Assembly (NCBI RefSeq): GCF_027257875.1
Contig: NZ_JAPVQY010000067.1
Coordinates: 1 to 43,008, forward strand
Source of the DNA: Burkholderia sp. IMCC1007
Lineage (GTDB): Bacteria; Pseudomonadota; Gammaproteobacteria; Burkholderiales; Burkholderiaceae
Direction of reading: 5' to 3'
Length of the DNA stretch: 43,008 bases
A program made the position numbers and the translations under genes. The notes beneath the pieces were generated by a model. The model saw only the letters and a list, made by a program, of their open reading frames with translations. It ran no database searches and was not told the DNA's origin. How positions within the stretch are numbered: the stretch's first letter is position 1; each line of letters opens with the position of its first letter. Shown piece after piece: positions 16,547-25,458 of this stretch.

Positions 16547-18841
16547 ATGGTCACGACACACAACCTCGGTTTTCCGCGCATCGGCGCGAAGCGCGAACTC
16601 AAGTTCGGTCTCGAACGCTACTGGAAAGGCGAATCGTCGCGCGACGAACTGAAGGCGCTCGGCGCCGAGCTGCGGCGGCGCCACTGGCACGACCAGCGCG
16701 ATCTCGATCTCGCGCCGATCGGCGACTTCGCGTTCTACGACCAGGTGCTCGACATGAGCTTCACGCTCGGCAACCTGCCGAAGCGCGTGCAGGATTTCCA
16801 CGGCGATGCGCTCGACAACTCTTTCCGCGTCGCGCGCGGCCGTTCGGCGCAGTCGGCGGAAGAACATACGGCGTGCTGCGGCGGGGTCGCGGCCGGTGAA
16901 ATGACGAAGTGGTTCGACACGAACTATCACTACATCGTGCCGGAGTTCCATGCGGACACGAACTTCTCGCTCGATCCGTCGCGTCTGCTGCAGCAACTCG
17001 CCGAAGCGAATGCGCAGGGCGTGAATGCGAAGCCGGTGATTCTCGGCCCCGTCACGTACCTGTGGCTCGGCAAGGCGAAGGACGATTCCGATCGCCTCGC
17101 GCTCCTGCCGAAGCTGCTGCCGGTGTACGGCGCGCTGCTCGACACGTTCACCGCGCAGGGCGTCGAATGGGTGCAGATCGACGAGCCGATTCTCGTCACC
17201 GAGCTCGATGCCGAATGGCGTCAGGCATTCCGCACCGCGTATGCGGCGCTGGAAACGCGCCGCATCAAGCTGCTGCTCGCCACCTACTTCGGCCAGCTTC
17301 AGGACAACCTGACGCTCGCGGCGTCGCTGCCGGTCGACGGCCTGCATATCGACGCAATCAACGCACGCGACGAAATCGACGCGCTGGTGCGCGAACTGCC
17401 GGCCGGGCGCGTGCTGTCGGTGGGCGCGATCAACGGCCGCAACATCTGGAAGACCGACCTGAATGCAGCGCTCGACTGGCTCGAGCCGCTCGCGAAGCAA
17501 TTGGGCGATCGGCTGTGGCTCGCGCCGTCGTGCTCGCTGCTGCACGTGCCGGTCGATCTCGCGAGCGAAGCGAAGCTCGATGCGGAAATCCGCTCGTGGC
17601 TCGCGTTCGCGCTGCAGAAGCTCGACGAGCTGAAGGTGCTCGCGACCGCGCTGAACGAAGGTCGCGACAAGGTGGCCGACGCGCTCGCCGCGAATGCCGC
17701 CGCGATCGATTCGCGGCGCCGGTCGCCGCGCGTGAACAACCCGGCAGTGAAGGCCGCGATCGCGCGCATCGACGCGCAGCTCGGCAACCGCGCGAGCCCC
17801 TATGCGCAGCGTGCATCGAAGCAGTCGGCACGGCTGAACCTGCCGGCGTTCCCGACGACGACGATCGGCTCGTTCCCGCAGACTGCCGAAATCCGCCAGG
17901 CGCGCAGCCGGTTCAAGGCGGGCGCGCTGGACGAAGCTGGCTATCGCGCGGCGATGCAGGCCGAGATCGAGCGCAGCGTGCGCGAACAGGAATCGCTCGA
18001 ACTCGACGTGCTCGTGCACGGCGAAGCGGAACGCAACGACATGGTCGAATACTTCGGCGAGCAGCTCGACGGCTACGCGTTCAGCCAGTTCGGCTGGGTG
18101 CAGTCGTACGGTTCGCGCTGCGTGAAGCCGCCGATCCTGTTCGGCGACATCAGCCGCCCGAACGCGATGACGGTCGAATGGATCGCCTATGCGCAGTCGC
18201 TGACGGACAAGCCGATGAAGGGCATGCTGACCGGCCCGGTGACGATCCTGAACTGGTCGTTCGTGCGCGACGACCAGCCGCGCTCGGTGTCGTGCTACCA
18301 GCTCGCACTGGCGATTCGCGACGAGGTGCTCGATCTCGAGAAGGCCGGCGTGCGCGTGATTCAGATCGACGAGGCCGCGCTGCGCGAAGGGTTGCCGCTG
18401 CGCCGCGCGCAATGGGCCGAGTATCTGAAGTGGGCGGTCGAGTCGTTCCGCATCACCGCGAACGGCGTGCAGGACGATACGCAGATCCACACGCATATGT
18501 GCTATTCGGAGTTCAACGACATCATCGCGTCGATCGCCGACATGGACGCGGACGTGATCACGATCGAGACGTCGCGTTCGGACATGGAGTTGCTCGATGC
18601 GTTCGACACCTTCAAGTATCCGAACGAAATCGGGCCGGGCGTGTACGACATCCATTCGCCGAACATCCCGACGCAGGATCACATCGTCGCGCTGATGAAG
18701 AAGGCGGCCGAGCGGATTCCGGCGGAACGTCTGTGGGTGAACCCGGACTGCGGGCTGAAGACGCGTCAGTGGGCGGAAGTGATTCCGGCGCTGACGAACA
18801 TGGTCGCCGCCGCGAAGACGCTGCGCAGCCGGGTGCAGTGA
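16547..18841 (+). CDS. metE: Cobalamin-independent methionine synthase MetE
   Basis: A 764-residue protein (E. coli 753) that transfers the methyl group from 5-methyltetrahydropteroyl-triglutamate to homocysteine. The N-terminus TTHNLGFPRIGAKRELKF is the standard MetE start. Zinc ligands are present: His650 and Cys652 in HTHMCYSEF, the Glu of TIETSRSD, and the Cys of NPDCGLKTR. The second half also shows the TTTIGSFPQT motif of the C-terminal barrel. The gene has no B12 riboswitch although one controls cbtBA about 2 kb upstream; regulation is more likely through MetR. It is followed by a bidirectional hairpin. Confidence 0.98.
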   Translation: MVTTHNLGFPRIGAKRELKFGLERYWKGESSRDELKALGAELRRRHWHDQRDLDLAPIGDFAFYDQVLDMSFTLGNLPKRVQDFHGDALDNSFRVARGRSAQSAEEHTACCGGVAAGEMTKWFDTNYHYIVPEFHADTNFSLDPSRLLQQLAEANAQGVNAKPVILGPVTYLWLGKAKDDSDRLALLPKLLPVYGALLDTFTAQGVEWVQIDEPILVTELDAEWRQAFRTAYAALETRRIKLLLATYFGQLQDNLTLAASLPVDGLHIDAINARDEIDALVRELPAGRVLSVGAINGRNIWKTDLNAALDWLEPLAKQLGDRLWLAPSCSLLHVPVDLASEAKLDAEIRSWLAFALQKLDELKVLATALNEGRDKVADALAANAAAIDSRRRSPRVNNPAVKAAIARIDAQLGNRASPYAQRASKQSARLNLPAFPTTTIGSFPQTAEIRQARSRFKAGALDEAGYRAAMQAEIERSVREQESLELDVLVHGEAERNDMVEYFGEQLDGYAFSQFGWVQSYGSRCVKPPILFGDISRPNAMTVEWIAYAQSLTDKPMKGMLTGPVTILNWSFVRDDQPRSVSCYQLALAIRDEVLDLEKAGVRVIQIDEAALREGLPLRRAQWAEYLKWAVESFRITANGVQDDTQIHTHMCYSEFNDIIASIADMDADVITIETSRSDMELLDAFDTFKYPNEIGPGVYDIHSPNIPTQDHIVALMKKAAERIPAERLWVNPDCGLKTRQWAEVIPALTNMVAAAKTLRSRVQ

Positions 18842-18881
18842 CGCGGTCGCGTTGATCGCGCGAGCGCCGCGCGACCAGCAT

Positions 18882-18909
18882 GCCCCGGTGCTTCGCGAGG
18901 CGCCGGGGC
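18882..18909. terminator. Hairpin between convergent metE and C-N hydrolase genes
   Basis: A stem of GCCCCGG with CCGGGGC, extended inward by further pairs around a CTTCGCGAG loop. It lies between the metE stop (18841) and the stop of the convergent C-N hydrolase gene (18924), so it can serve both. The T tract is short (GTTTG). Confidence 0.65.
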
Positions 18910-18923
18910 GTTTGCGCCGATCG

Positions 18924-19730
18924 TCAATCCGGCCGCGTCACCGTGCCGAGCGGCACCGCGGCGAGGTCGACGTAGCGGAACGTCGCCCGCGCGTCATGGA
19001 CTGCCGCGGGATCGAGCACGACATCGAGCAGTGCTTCCCGATCGCCGGGCGCGACCGCGATACACGTGCCGTCGGGCGCGGCGACGACGCTCGTGCCGCT
19101 GAACGTGTAGCGGTCGCCGGCGCCGACGCGGTTCGCCATTGCGACGTAGAGCTGGTTTTCCAGCGCGCGCACCGGGATCATCTGGCGATGCACGTTGCCG
19201 TACGGGTTCATCATCCCGTCGAGGATCACGACCAGTTCGGCGCCGGCATGCGCGAGCGCGCGCGCCGTTTCCGGAAACTCGAGATCGAAGCAGATCAGCA
19301 GCCCGACCTGCATTCCGCGCCACGCGCAGACCGGAAACGCGTCGCCGGCCTCGAACACGCCGAGATCGGATTCGTACAGATGCGTCTTCCGGTAGCGCAA
19401 CAGCACGTCGCCGTTCGCATCGATCAGCAGCGCGGTATTGAAGAAGCGCGAGCCGTCGCGTTCCGCGAAGCCGAACGCGACGGCGACCGCCGCATCGCGC
19501 GCGGCAGCGCGCACCGCGGTGACGGACGGCCCGTCGAGCGGCTCGGCCAGCCGTCCGACATCGTCGGGCGTCGGGAAGCCGCTGACGTACGTTTCGGAGA
19601 ACACGACGAGGTCGGCCGCGCCGCGCGCGGCGGCGATGATCGCGAGCGCTTTCGCGAGATTGCCGGCGACGTCGCCGTCGCGCAATGCCGACTGGACGAC
19701 GCGAAGGCGCGGGCCGTTCATCGTGCTCAT
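18924..19730 (-). CDS. Carbon-nitrogen hydrolase (nitrilase superfamily amidase)
   Basis: A 268-residue enzyme with the nitrilase-fold catalytic triad Glu46 (VVFSETYVSG), Lys115 (YRKTHLY) and Cys147 (LLICFDLEFPE). Length and motif context resemble the DavA-type 5-aminopentanamidases, so an omega-amino or omega-guanidino amide is a reasonable substrate. In the arginine monooxygenase route such an enzyme makes 4-guanidinobutyrate from its amide, which GbuA, encoded nearby, then uses. The start ATG overlaps the stop of the upstream NCS1 permease gene (ATGA, 19727-19730); another ATG lies three codons later. Function inferred from family and context, not proven. Confidence 0.88.
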   Translation of the reverse strand: MSTMNGPRLRVVQSALRDGDVAGNLAKALAIIAAARGAADLVVFSETYVSGFPTPDDVGRLAEPLDGPSVTAVRAAARDAAVAVAFGFAERDGSRFFNTALLIDANGDVLLRYRKTHLYESDLGVFEAGDAFPVCAWRGMQVGLLICFDLEFPETARALAHAGAELVVILDGMMNPYGNVHRQMIPVRALENQLYVAMANRVGAGDRYTFSGTSVVAAPDGTCIAVAPGDREALLDVVLDPAAVHDARATFRYVDLAAVPLGTVTRPD

Positions 19731-21232
19731 CGTGCGTCTCCCAGCGCTGCCGTGGCGGCCGGCGCGTCGGGCGCGGGGGTTGCCGCGATCACGCGTCGTT
19801 CGTCATCGAGGTCGAGCGAGCGCGACAGGAGCCGGTAGACGCCGCCCGCGACCGCCAGCCCGACGAGCCACGCGATGTCGACGCCGCCGAGCATCCGCGC
19901 GACCGGCCCGACGAACACCTCGCGGTTCGCTTCCGCATCGAACACGTAGAAGAACGGCACCATCGCCGCGAAGCCGATCAGGTACGACAGGATGCCGCGC
20001 AACTGCCACGCGCCGTACAGGCCGTCCGGCGTGAAGAAGTGCGTGATCGCATAGCGGCCGCGCCGCACGAAGAAATAGTCGACCAGGTTCACGGCGGTCC
20101 ACGGCACGAGGAAGTAGAGCATCAGCGTCAGGAAGGTCTGCAGCAGCGCGATGCCGTTGCCGCGGATCGCGAACACGCAGGCGAGCACGAAGGTGCTGAT
20201 GGCGACGATCGATGCGACGCGCGCGCGGCGTGTCGGCCGGATCGGCACGATGGAATCGATGCCGGTGAGCACGGTGAGCATCGCGCTGTACGCGTTGAGC
20301 GCGATGATCGGCAGGAAGCCGACCAGCGACACGATCGCGATCAGCTTGCCGAGGCCCGGCACGAGCGCCGAGCCGACGTCGTTCATCGCGACCAGCGCGT
20401 CGGCCGCATGCAGCTTCTGCGCGAGCCACGCGCCGAGCCCGATCATCCACGTGCCCGACAACGACGCGCCGGCGAAGATCACCGCGATCAGCTTCGTGCG
20501 GCTCGTGTGCTTCGGCAGGTAGCGGGAGTAGTCGGACACGTACGGCGCATACGAGATGTTGTAGCTGGCGGCGATCGCGAACTGCGTCGCGAATCCGATC
20601 CAGTTGAAACCCGGAGCGGCCGCCGACGCGGCGCCGGCCTGCGCGGGCGCCGCATGCCCGAACGCGAGCGCGAGCGTGACGAGCGCATAGAGCGGCAGCG
20701 TCGCGATCAGCGCCCACGTGAAAGTCCGGTGCATCAGGTCGTGCCCGTAGATCGCGAGCAGCGCGCCGATCGCAACGGCCGCGACCGCGACGAAGCCGCC
20801 GTCGATGCCGAACACGTTGTGCACGCCGTCGACCATCAGCGACACGTTGACGACGTTGAAGCCGACGAACACGAACAGCGTCGCGAGCAATGCGACGATC
20901 ACGCCGCGATAGCCGAACTGCGCGCGCGACTGGATCATCTGCGGGAGTCCCATCTCCGGCCCCTGCGAGCCGTGGAACGCCATGAAGATCGTGCCGAACA
21001 TGATGCCGAGCGCGCCGGCGAGCGTCGTCCAGCCCGCCGACAGCCCCATGCCGGGCCCGACGAAGCCGATCGAGATCGTGAAGAAATGGAAGTTGCCGAG
21101 GAACCAGAACGGCCCCTGGCTCGCGAGCTTCGCGTGGCGTTCGTGTTCGGGGATGTAGTCGATCGAGTGATGCTCGATCGCCAGGCCGGCCGGTTCGGCG
21201 CGGCCGAGCTCGAGGGTGTTGGGGTGGTTCAT
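19727..21232 (-). CDS. NCS1-family permease (cytosine/purine/hydantoin type)
   Basis: A 501-residue membrane protein with 12 predicted helices and NCS1 features: an N-terminal FWFLGNFHFFTISIGFVGPG stretch, GFNVVNVSLMVDG, and PYVSDYSRYLPKHTSRT. The family imports nucleobases, hydantoins, allantoin and related nitrogen compounds with H+ or Na+. The ATG at 21232 (MNHPNTLELGRAEPAG) is preferred, as upstream sequence in frame looks non-coding. The gene overlaps the downstream C-N hydrolase by four bases, so import and hydrolysis are coupled. A strong terminator (21362-21392) separates it from the MHS transporter, so a promoter must lie in 21233-21361. Confidence 0.9.
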   Translation of the reverse strand: MNHPNTLELGRAEPAGLAIEHHSIDYIPEHERHAKLASQGPFWFLGNFHFFTISIGFVGPGMGLSAGWTTLAGALGIMFGTIFMAFHGSQGPEMGLPQMIQSRAQFGYRGVIVALLATLFVFVGFNVVNVSLMVDGVHNVFGIDGGFVAVAAVAIGALLAIYGHDLMHRTFTWALIATLPLYALVTLALAFGHAAPAQAGAASAAAPGFNWIGFATQFAIAASYNISYAPYVSDYSRYLPKHTSRTKLIAVIFAGASLSGTWMIGLGAWLAQKLHAADALVAMNDVGSALVPGLGKLIAIVSLVGFLPIIALNAYSAMLTVLTGIDSIVPIRPTRRARVASIVAISTFVLACVFAIRGNGIALLQTFLTLMLYFLVPWTAVNLVDYFFVRRGRYAITHFFTPDGLYGAWQLRGILSYLIGFAAMVPFFYVFDAEANREVFVGPVARMLGGVDIAWLVGLAVAGGVYRLLSRSLDLDDERRVIAATPAPDAPAATAALGDAR

Positions 21233-21361
21233 GTCGGTTTGTCTCGATGGGGTCGCGCGCGGTTCGTCGAGGCGACCGCGCGCGCCTGCCCGCCGCGGGA
21301 CCGTCGCGGCGGACAATGTATATCGGGGTGGCGGCGCGTGCTGCGCGCCGCCGGACAGCGC

Positions 21362-21392
21362 AAAAAAACGGGCAGGCGACGCGCCTGCCCGT
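21362..21392 (-). terminator. Intrinsic terminator after the MHS transporter gene
   Basis: On the minus strand CGGGCAGGCG / CGCCTGCCCG (21369-21391) forms a 10-bp stem with a 3-base loop, followed by seven T residues (complement of 21362-21368). It begins 10 bases past the stop of the MHS transporter gene and is one of the clearest rho-independent terminators in the window. Confidence 0.92.
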
Positions 21393-21401
21393 TGCGGGGT
21401 C

Positions 21402-22727
21402 TTACGCGGTGCGTGCGCCGCGCGGCAGCGCGTCGCGCGCCTTGCCGGGCGCACCCGCATCGTCGATGCTGACGCGGCGCGAGATCAGCCACACGCACAG
21501 CGACGACAGCACGGCAGCGCTCGTGTACTGGAGCGCGAGCGGCCACCATTGCGGCGCGGTGTTCTGCGCGACGATGGTCGCGACGAGCGGCGTGAGGCCG
21601 CCGGCGAGCGCACCGCACACCTGATACGCGATCGAGATCGCCGTATAGCGGATCCGTGCGACGAAGATGCCGCTGACGAAGCCCGCGACGACCGAGTAGT
21701 AGCCCGATTCCGCGAGCGTCGCGAGGCCGACGCCGACCGTGATCGACACCGGCGTGCCCAGGTGCACGAGCGGCAGCATCACGAACGGGACGATCATCGC
21801 CCAGGCGCCGGTGATCAGCAGCACGCGCGTGGTGCCGAAGCGCTGCGCGAGGAACGCGGCCGCGAGCTGCACGACGAACTGCAGCACCGCGACGATCGTC
21901 ATGCAATGCAGCACCATCGACCGGTCGAGCGACAGGAACTGCGTCGCGTAGCTGATCATGAAGATGTTGCTGAAATACACGCCGGCGATCCCGTACACGT
22001 TCGCGCCGATCGCGAGCAGCAGCAGCGGCCAGACCTTGAGCGCTTCGCGCAGCGGTTTTTGCGCGATGTTGCCGCTCTTTTTGACTTCCTCGAACTCGGG
22101 CGATTCCGACACGCTTGCGCGGATCACGAAGCCGACGATCAGCAGTACGGAACTCGCGAGGAACGGCACGCGCCAGCCCCAGCTCATCATGTCGTCCTTC
22201 GACAGCGTGCTGATCGCGCCGAACGCGAGCATCGACAGGATCAGGCCGCTCGCGCTGCCCAGCTGCGCGAACGACGCGAAGAACGTGCGCTTGCCTTCGG
22301 GCGCATGCTCGCCGGCGAGCAGCACCGCACCGCCCCATTCGCCGCCGACCGCGATGCCTTGCAGCACGCGCATCAGCACCAGCAGGATCGGAGCGATCAC
22401 GCCGGCTTGCGCATGCGTGGGCAGCAGGCCGATCGCGACCGTCGACACGGCCATCAGCATCAGCGTCGCGAGCAGCGAACGCTTGCGGCCGAAGCGGTCG
22501 CCGAGATAGCCGAACATCACGCCGCCGAGCGGCCGCGCGAAGAAGCCGACCGCGAACGAGCCGAACGACGCGAGCAGGCTGATGAAGCGGTTTTCGCCGG
22601 GAAAGAACAGCGGCCCGAACACGATGGCGGCGGCGGTCGCATAACTATAGAAGTCGTACCACTCGATCGTGGTGCCGACGAACGAAGCGAGCGCCGCCCG
22701 CTTCGGTTGCTTGACGGAAGTCCCCAT
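21402..22727 (-). CDS. MHS-family (metabolite:H+ symporter) MFS transporter
   Basis: A 441-residue 12-helix transporter. It begins with the MHS signature ASFVGTTIEWYDFYSYATAA, and carries motif A GYLGDRFGRKRSLL and a central VLMRVLQGIAVGGEWGGAVL segment typical of ShiA/ProP-like proteins. These symporters import organic acids, betaines and similar small molecules with protons. The gene starts 55 bases after gbuA on the same strand, so the two are probably one operon, which makes a guanidino compound or related acid a reasonable substrate. The hairpin with a T7 tract just after its stop ends the unit. Confidence 0.9.
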   Translation of the reverse strand: MGTSVKQPKRAALASFVGTTIEWYDFYSYATAAAIVFGPLFFPGENRFISLLASFGSFAVGFFARPLGGVMFGYLGDRFGRKRSLLATLMLMAVSTVAIGLLPTHAQAGVIAPILLVLMRVLQGIAVGGEWGGAVLLAGEHAPEGKRTFFASFAQLGSASGLILSMLAFGAISTLSKDDMMSWGWRVPFLASSVLLIVGFVIRASVSESPEFEEVKKSGNIAQKPLREALKVWPLLLLAIGANVYGIAGVYFSNIFMISYATQFLSLDRSMVLHCMTIVAVLQFVVQLAAAFLAQRFGTTRVLLITGAWAMIVPFVMLPLVHLGTPVSITVGVGLATLAESGYYSVVAGFVSGIFVARIRYTAISIAYQVCGALAGGLTPLVATIVAQNTAPQWWPLALQYTSAAVLSSLCVWLISRRVSIDDAGAPGKARDALPRGARTA

Positions 22728-22782
22728 CTCGTCGTGTGCTCCTCTGGAATCCTCTGATTTTGGAATAGTGACGGCGCCGGGA

Positions 22783-23739
22783 TCAGTCGCGGTACGCGAC
22801 GCCCGGCAGCACGCACAGCAGCTCGTACGCGAGGTTCGCGCCGAGCAGCGCCGTGGTGCCGAACGGGTCGTACGGCGGCGCGACTTCGACGAGATCGCAG
22901 CCGACGATGTTCAGCCCCTTCGCGCCGCGGATGATCTCGAGCGCCTGCGGCACCGTGAGGCCCGCGATTTCCGGCGTGCCGGTGCCGGGCGCATACGCCG
23001 GGTCGATACCGTCGATGTCGAACGTGATGTAGACGGGCGTATCGCCGATGCGCGCGCGCACTTCTTCCATCAGCGGCGCGAGCGACTTGTTCCAGCATTC
23101 CTCGGCCTGGACGACGCGGAAGCCCTGCTCGCGGCACCAGTCGAAATCCTCGGCCGCATAGCCGGTGCCGCGCAGGCCGATCTGCGTGACCTTGTCGCCG
23201 TGCAGCAGCCCTTCCTCGACCGCGCGGCGGAACGGCGTGCCGTGCGCGATTTTTTCGCCCATCATCGTGTCGTTCACGTCGGCGTGTGCATCGACGTGGA
23301 TCAATGCAACCTTGCCGTGCTTGCGGTGGATCGCGCGCAGGATGGGCAGCGCGATCGTATGGTCGCCGCCGAGCGTGATCGGCTTGCAGTCGTGTTCGAG
23401 GATCGCGTCGTACGCGGCTTCGATGCGGGCGATCGAATCGTGCAGGTTGTACGGATTGATCGCGACGTCGCCGATGTCGGCGATCTGCAGCGAATCGAAC
23501 GGCGCGGCGCGGGTGGCCATGTTGTAAGGGCGCAGCAGCACGGATTCGGTGCGGATCTGGCGCGGGCCGAAGCGCGCACCGGTGCGGTTGGAGGTGCCGA
23601 GGTCGAACGGCACGCCGACGAAACATGCGTCGAGGCCTTCGGCGCTCGACACGTGCGGCAGGCGCATCATCGTCGCGATGCCGCCGCAGCGCGGCATTTC
23701 ATTGCCGCCGAGCGGCTGGAAATAGGGGTGGTCGTTCAT
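22783..23739 (-). CDS. gbuA: Guanidinobutyrase (ureohydrolase family)
   Basis: A 318-residue arginase/agmatinase-fold enzyme with the three metal motifs GGDHT (His127), DAHAD (150-154) and DIDGID (241-246). The N-terminus QPLGGNEMPRCGGIATMMRL matches the Pseudomonas guanidinobutyrase GbuA closely from memory and differs from typical SpeB. The expected reaction is 4-guanidinobutyrate to GABA and urea with two divalent metal ions. The ATG at 23739 is chosen by family alignment. The LysR-type gene directly upstream on the other strand is the likely activator, as GbuR in Pseudomonas. An agmatinase-like substrate range cannot be excluded. Confidence 0.87.
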   Translation of the reverse strand: MNDHPYFQPLGGNEMPRCGGIATMMRLPHVSSAEGLDACFVGVPFDLGTSNRTGARFGPRQIRTESVLLRPYNMATRAAPFDSLQIADIGDVAINPYNLHDSIARIEAAYDAILEHDCKPITLGGDHTIALPILRAIHRKHGKVALIHVDAHADVNDTMMGEKIAHGTPFRRAVEEGLLHGDKVTQIGLRGTGYAAEDFDWCREQGFRVVQAEECWNKSLAPLMEEVRARIGDTPVYITFDIDGIDPAYAPGTGTPEIAGLTVPQALEIIRGAKGLNIVGCDLVEVAPPYDPFGTTALLGANLAYELLCVLPGVAYRD

Positions 23740-23872
23740 GGGGCTGTCTCTTCCGATGTGGGGTTGCCGTATCATTCGACGCGGCCTGGCGCATAGTTTT
23801 ACGCGTCCGGCCGGAAAGAAGAATGCGAAGATATCGACGTAAACATCGATTTTCATCGATGTATGGAAGGGG
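23740..23872. promoter_or_regulatory. gbuA-LysR divergent control region
   Basis: A 133-base divergent region. ACATCGAT (23843-23850) and ATCGATGT (23855-23862) form a perfect 8-bp palindrome with a 4-base centre just upstream of the LysR start. It has the interrupted dyad form of LysR sites and could be the autorepression or activation site. Confidence 0.6.
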
Positions 23873-24790
23873 ATGAACGTGCTGGGGAATCTGTCGACGC
23901 TCGATCTGCGGTTGATCCGCGTGTTTCTCGCGGTCACGGACGCGGGCGGCGTATCGGCCGCGCAGTCGGTGCTGAACGTCGGCCAGTCGACGATCAGCGC
24001 GCAGCTGTCGTCGCTCGAGACGCGGCTCGGCTACCGGCTCTGCGAGCGCGGCCGCAGCGGTTTCCGCCTCACGCCGAAGGGCGAGCGGTTCCACGCGATG
24101 AGCCGCAAGCTGCTCGCGGCGCTCGACGAATTCGGGATGGCGGCGCGGCACATGGACCGCCAGCTGGTCGGCACGCTGAACATCGGCCTGATCGGCCATA
24201 CGCCGGTCAGCCAGAACGCGCGGATCGCCGAGGCGATCGCCGCGTTCCGCACGCGCGACGAAGCCGTGCGCTTCTCGATCTCGGTGCGCGCGCCGGGCGA
24301 TCTCGAGGAAAAGCTGCTGAGCGACGAGATCCAGATCGCGGTGGGTTACTTCTGGCATCGCGTGCCGTCGCTGCACTACACGCCGCTGTTCATCGAGCGG
24401 CAGGTCGCGTACTGCGGCCGCGGCCATCCGCTGTTCGACGGCGCGGGCGCGCTGACGCCGGCCGACGTCGCCGGCTTCGAATGGGCGTGGCGCTCGTATC
24501 CGCTGCCGGAGGCGCAGATGTCGACGACGCCCGATCGCGTGACCGCGACCGCCGACAACATGGAAGCCGTCGCGCTGCTGATCCTGTCGGGCCATCATCT
24601 CGGCTACCTGCCGCAGCATTTCGCGGCGCCGTACGTCGCGCAGGGGCTGCTCATGCCGCTCAACCCGGAGCAGTTGCGCTACGACGTCACGTTCCACATG
24701 GTCGTGGCGCGCAACGGGCGCGGCGACCCGGTCGTCGAAGCGTTTCTCGAGGATCTCGAGCGCGCGCATCAGTCTCCCGACGTGGTGTGA
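23873..24790 (+). CDS. LysR-type regulator, probable gbuA activator (GbuR-like)
   Basis: A 305-residue LysR-type regulator with the N-terminal helix-turn-helix GGVSAAQSVLNVGQSTISAQ (about residues 25-44) and an effector-binding C-terminal domain. It is transcribed divergently from gbuA, the layout described for gbuR-gbuA in Pseudomonas, so activation of gbuA by 4-guanidinobutyrate is a reasonable inference. The ATG at 23873 has a nearby GGAAGGGG purine tract, and the operator-like palindrome lies ten bases in front. The DNA site and inducer are untested. Confidence 0.85.
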   Translation: MNVLGNLSTLDLRLIRVFLAVTDAGGVSAAQSVLNVGQSTISAQLSSLETRLGYRLCERGRSGFRLTPKGERFHAMSRKLLAALDEFGMAARHMDRQLVGTLNIGLIGHTPVSQNARIAEAIAAFRTRDEAVRFSISVRAPGDLEEKLLSDEIQIAVGYFWHRVPSLHYTPLFIERQVAYCGRGHPLFDGAGALTPADVAGFEWAWRSYPLPEAQMSTTPDRVTATADNMEAVALLILSGHHLGYLPQHFAAPYVAQGLLMPLNPEQLRYDVTFHMVVARNGRGDPVVEAFLEDLERAHQSPDVV

Positions 24791-24859
24791 CGCGCCGCAT
24801 GATGCCGGCGCGGCCGGCAACGTGAACCCGCGTCACACGGGCGCGGCCTGCCGCCAGGG

Positions 24860-25324
24860 TTACGGCACCGGCAATCCCGCGTCGTGCTTCACTTCCCGCA
24901 ACGACAGCGCCGATTCGATCGACGTCACGCCCGGCAGCATTCGCAGCGATTCGCGCAGGAACGTGCCGTAGTCGTCGAGATCGCGCGCGACCACCTGCAG
25001 CAGATAGTCGGCCGTGCCTGCGACGTTGTGGCATGCGAGGATCCGCTCGATGCCGAGCACTTCCCGTTCGAACCGGTCGGCGACCTTGCGGTCGTGCGTC
25101 GCGAAACGCACGAGCACGAACGCGACGACGCCGAAGCCGAGCGCCTGGCGCGACAACTGCGCGCGGTAGCGCTCGATATAACCGTCGCTTTCGAGACGCT
25201 TCAGGCGACGCGCGCAAGGCGTCTCGGACAGGCCGACGGCGTCGGCGAGACGCGCGATCGGCACGCGGCCGTCGCGCTGCACCGCAGCGAGGATCGCGCG
25301 ATCGGTTTTATCGAGTTCGGTCAT
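24860..25324 (-). CDS. Lrp/AsnC-family transcriptional regulator
   Basis: A 154-residue regulator with the typical N-terminal MTELDKTDRAILAAVQRDGR, a helix-turn-helix PIARLADAVGLSETPCARRL (22-41) and a C-terminal RAM domain (GTADYLLQVVARD). Such proteins respond to amino acids. It is divergent from the LysE-type exporter gene across 134 bases, so it probably controls that exporter. The bound amino acid is unknown; lysine, arginine and branched-chain compounds are possible. Confidence 0.92.
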   Translation of the reverse strand: MTELDKTDRAILAAVQRDGRVPIARLADAVGLSETPCARRLKRLESDGYIERYRAQLSRQALGFGVVAFVLVRFATHDRKVADRFEREVLGIERILACHNVAGTADYLLQVVARDLDDYGTFLRESLRMLPGVTSIESALSLREVKHDAGLPVP

Positions 25325-25458
25325 TTTGGCGGAATCCTTGTTGGAACCACATGATTGTGGAGGATTCCTCTGTCGATCGCGAGTTCGGTGTCCAAAATGG
25401 CCAATAATCCCTCGTCCCTCAGCGGCAACATATCGTCATTGGAGGACGGGGGCAGACC
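25325..25458. promoter_or_regulatory. lrp-lysE intergenic control region
   Basis: CCACA-TGAT-TGTGG (25347-25360) is a perfect inverted repeat. An outer pair GGAATCC (25331-25337) and GGATTCC (25362-25368) brackets it, though with a slightly different centre. The region should contain both promoters. The Shine-Dalgarno for the exporter is GGAGG at 25441. Confidence 0.5.

Noticed and set aside
16427..18682. A 751-codon open frame opposite metE
   Set aside because: metE is certain from its zinc ligands, and the opposite frame is compositional.
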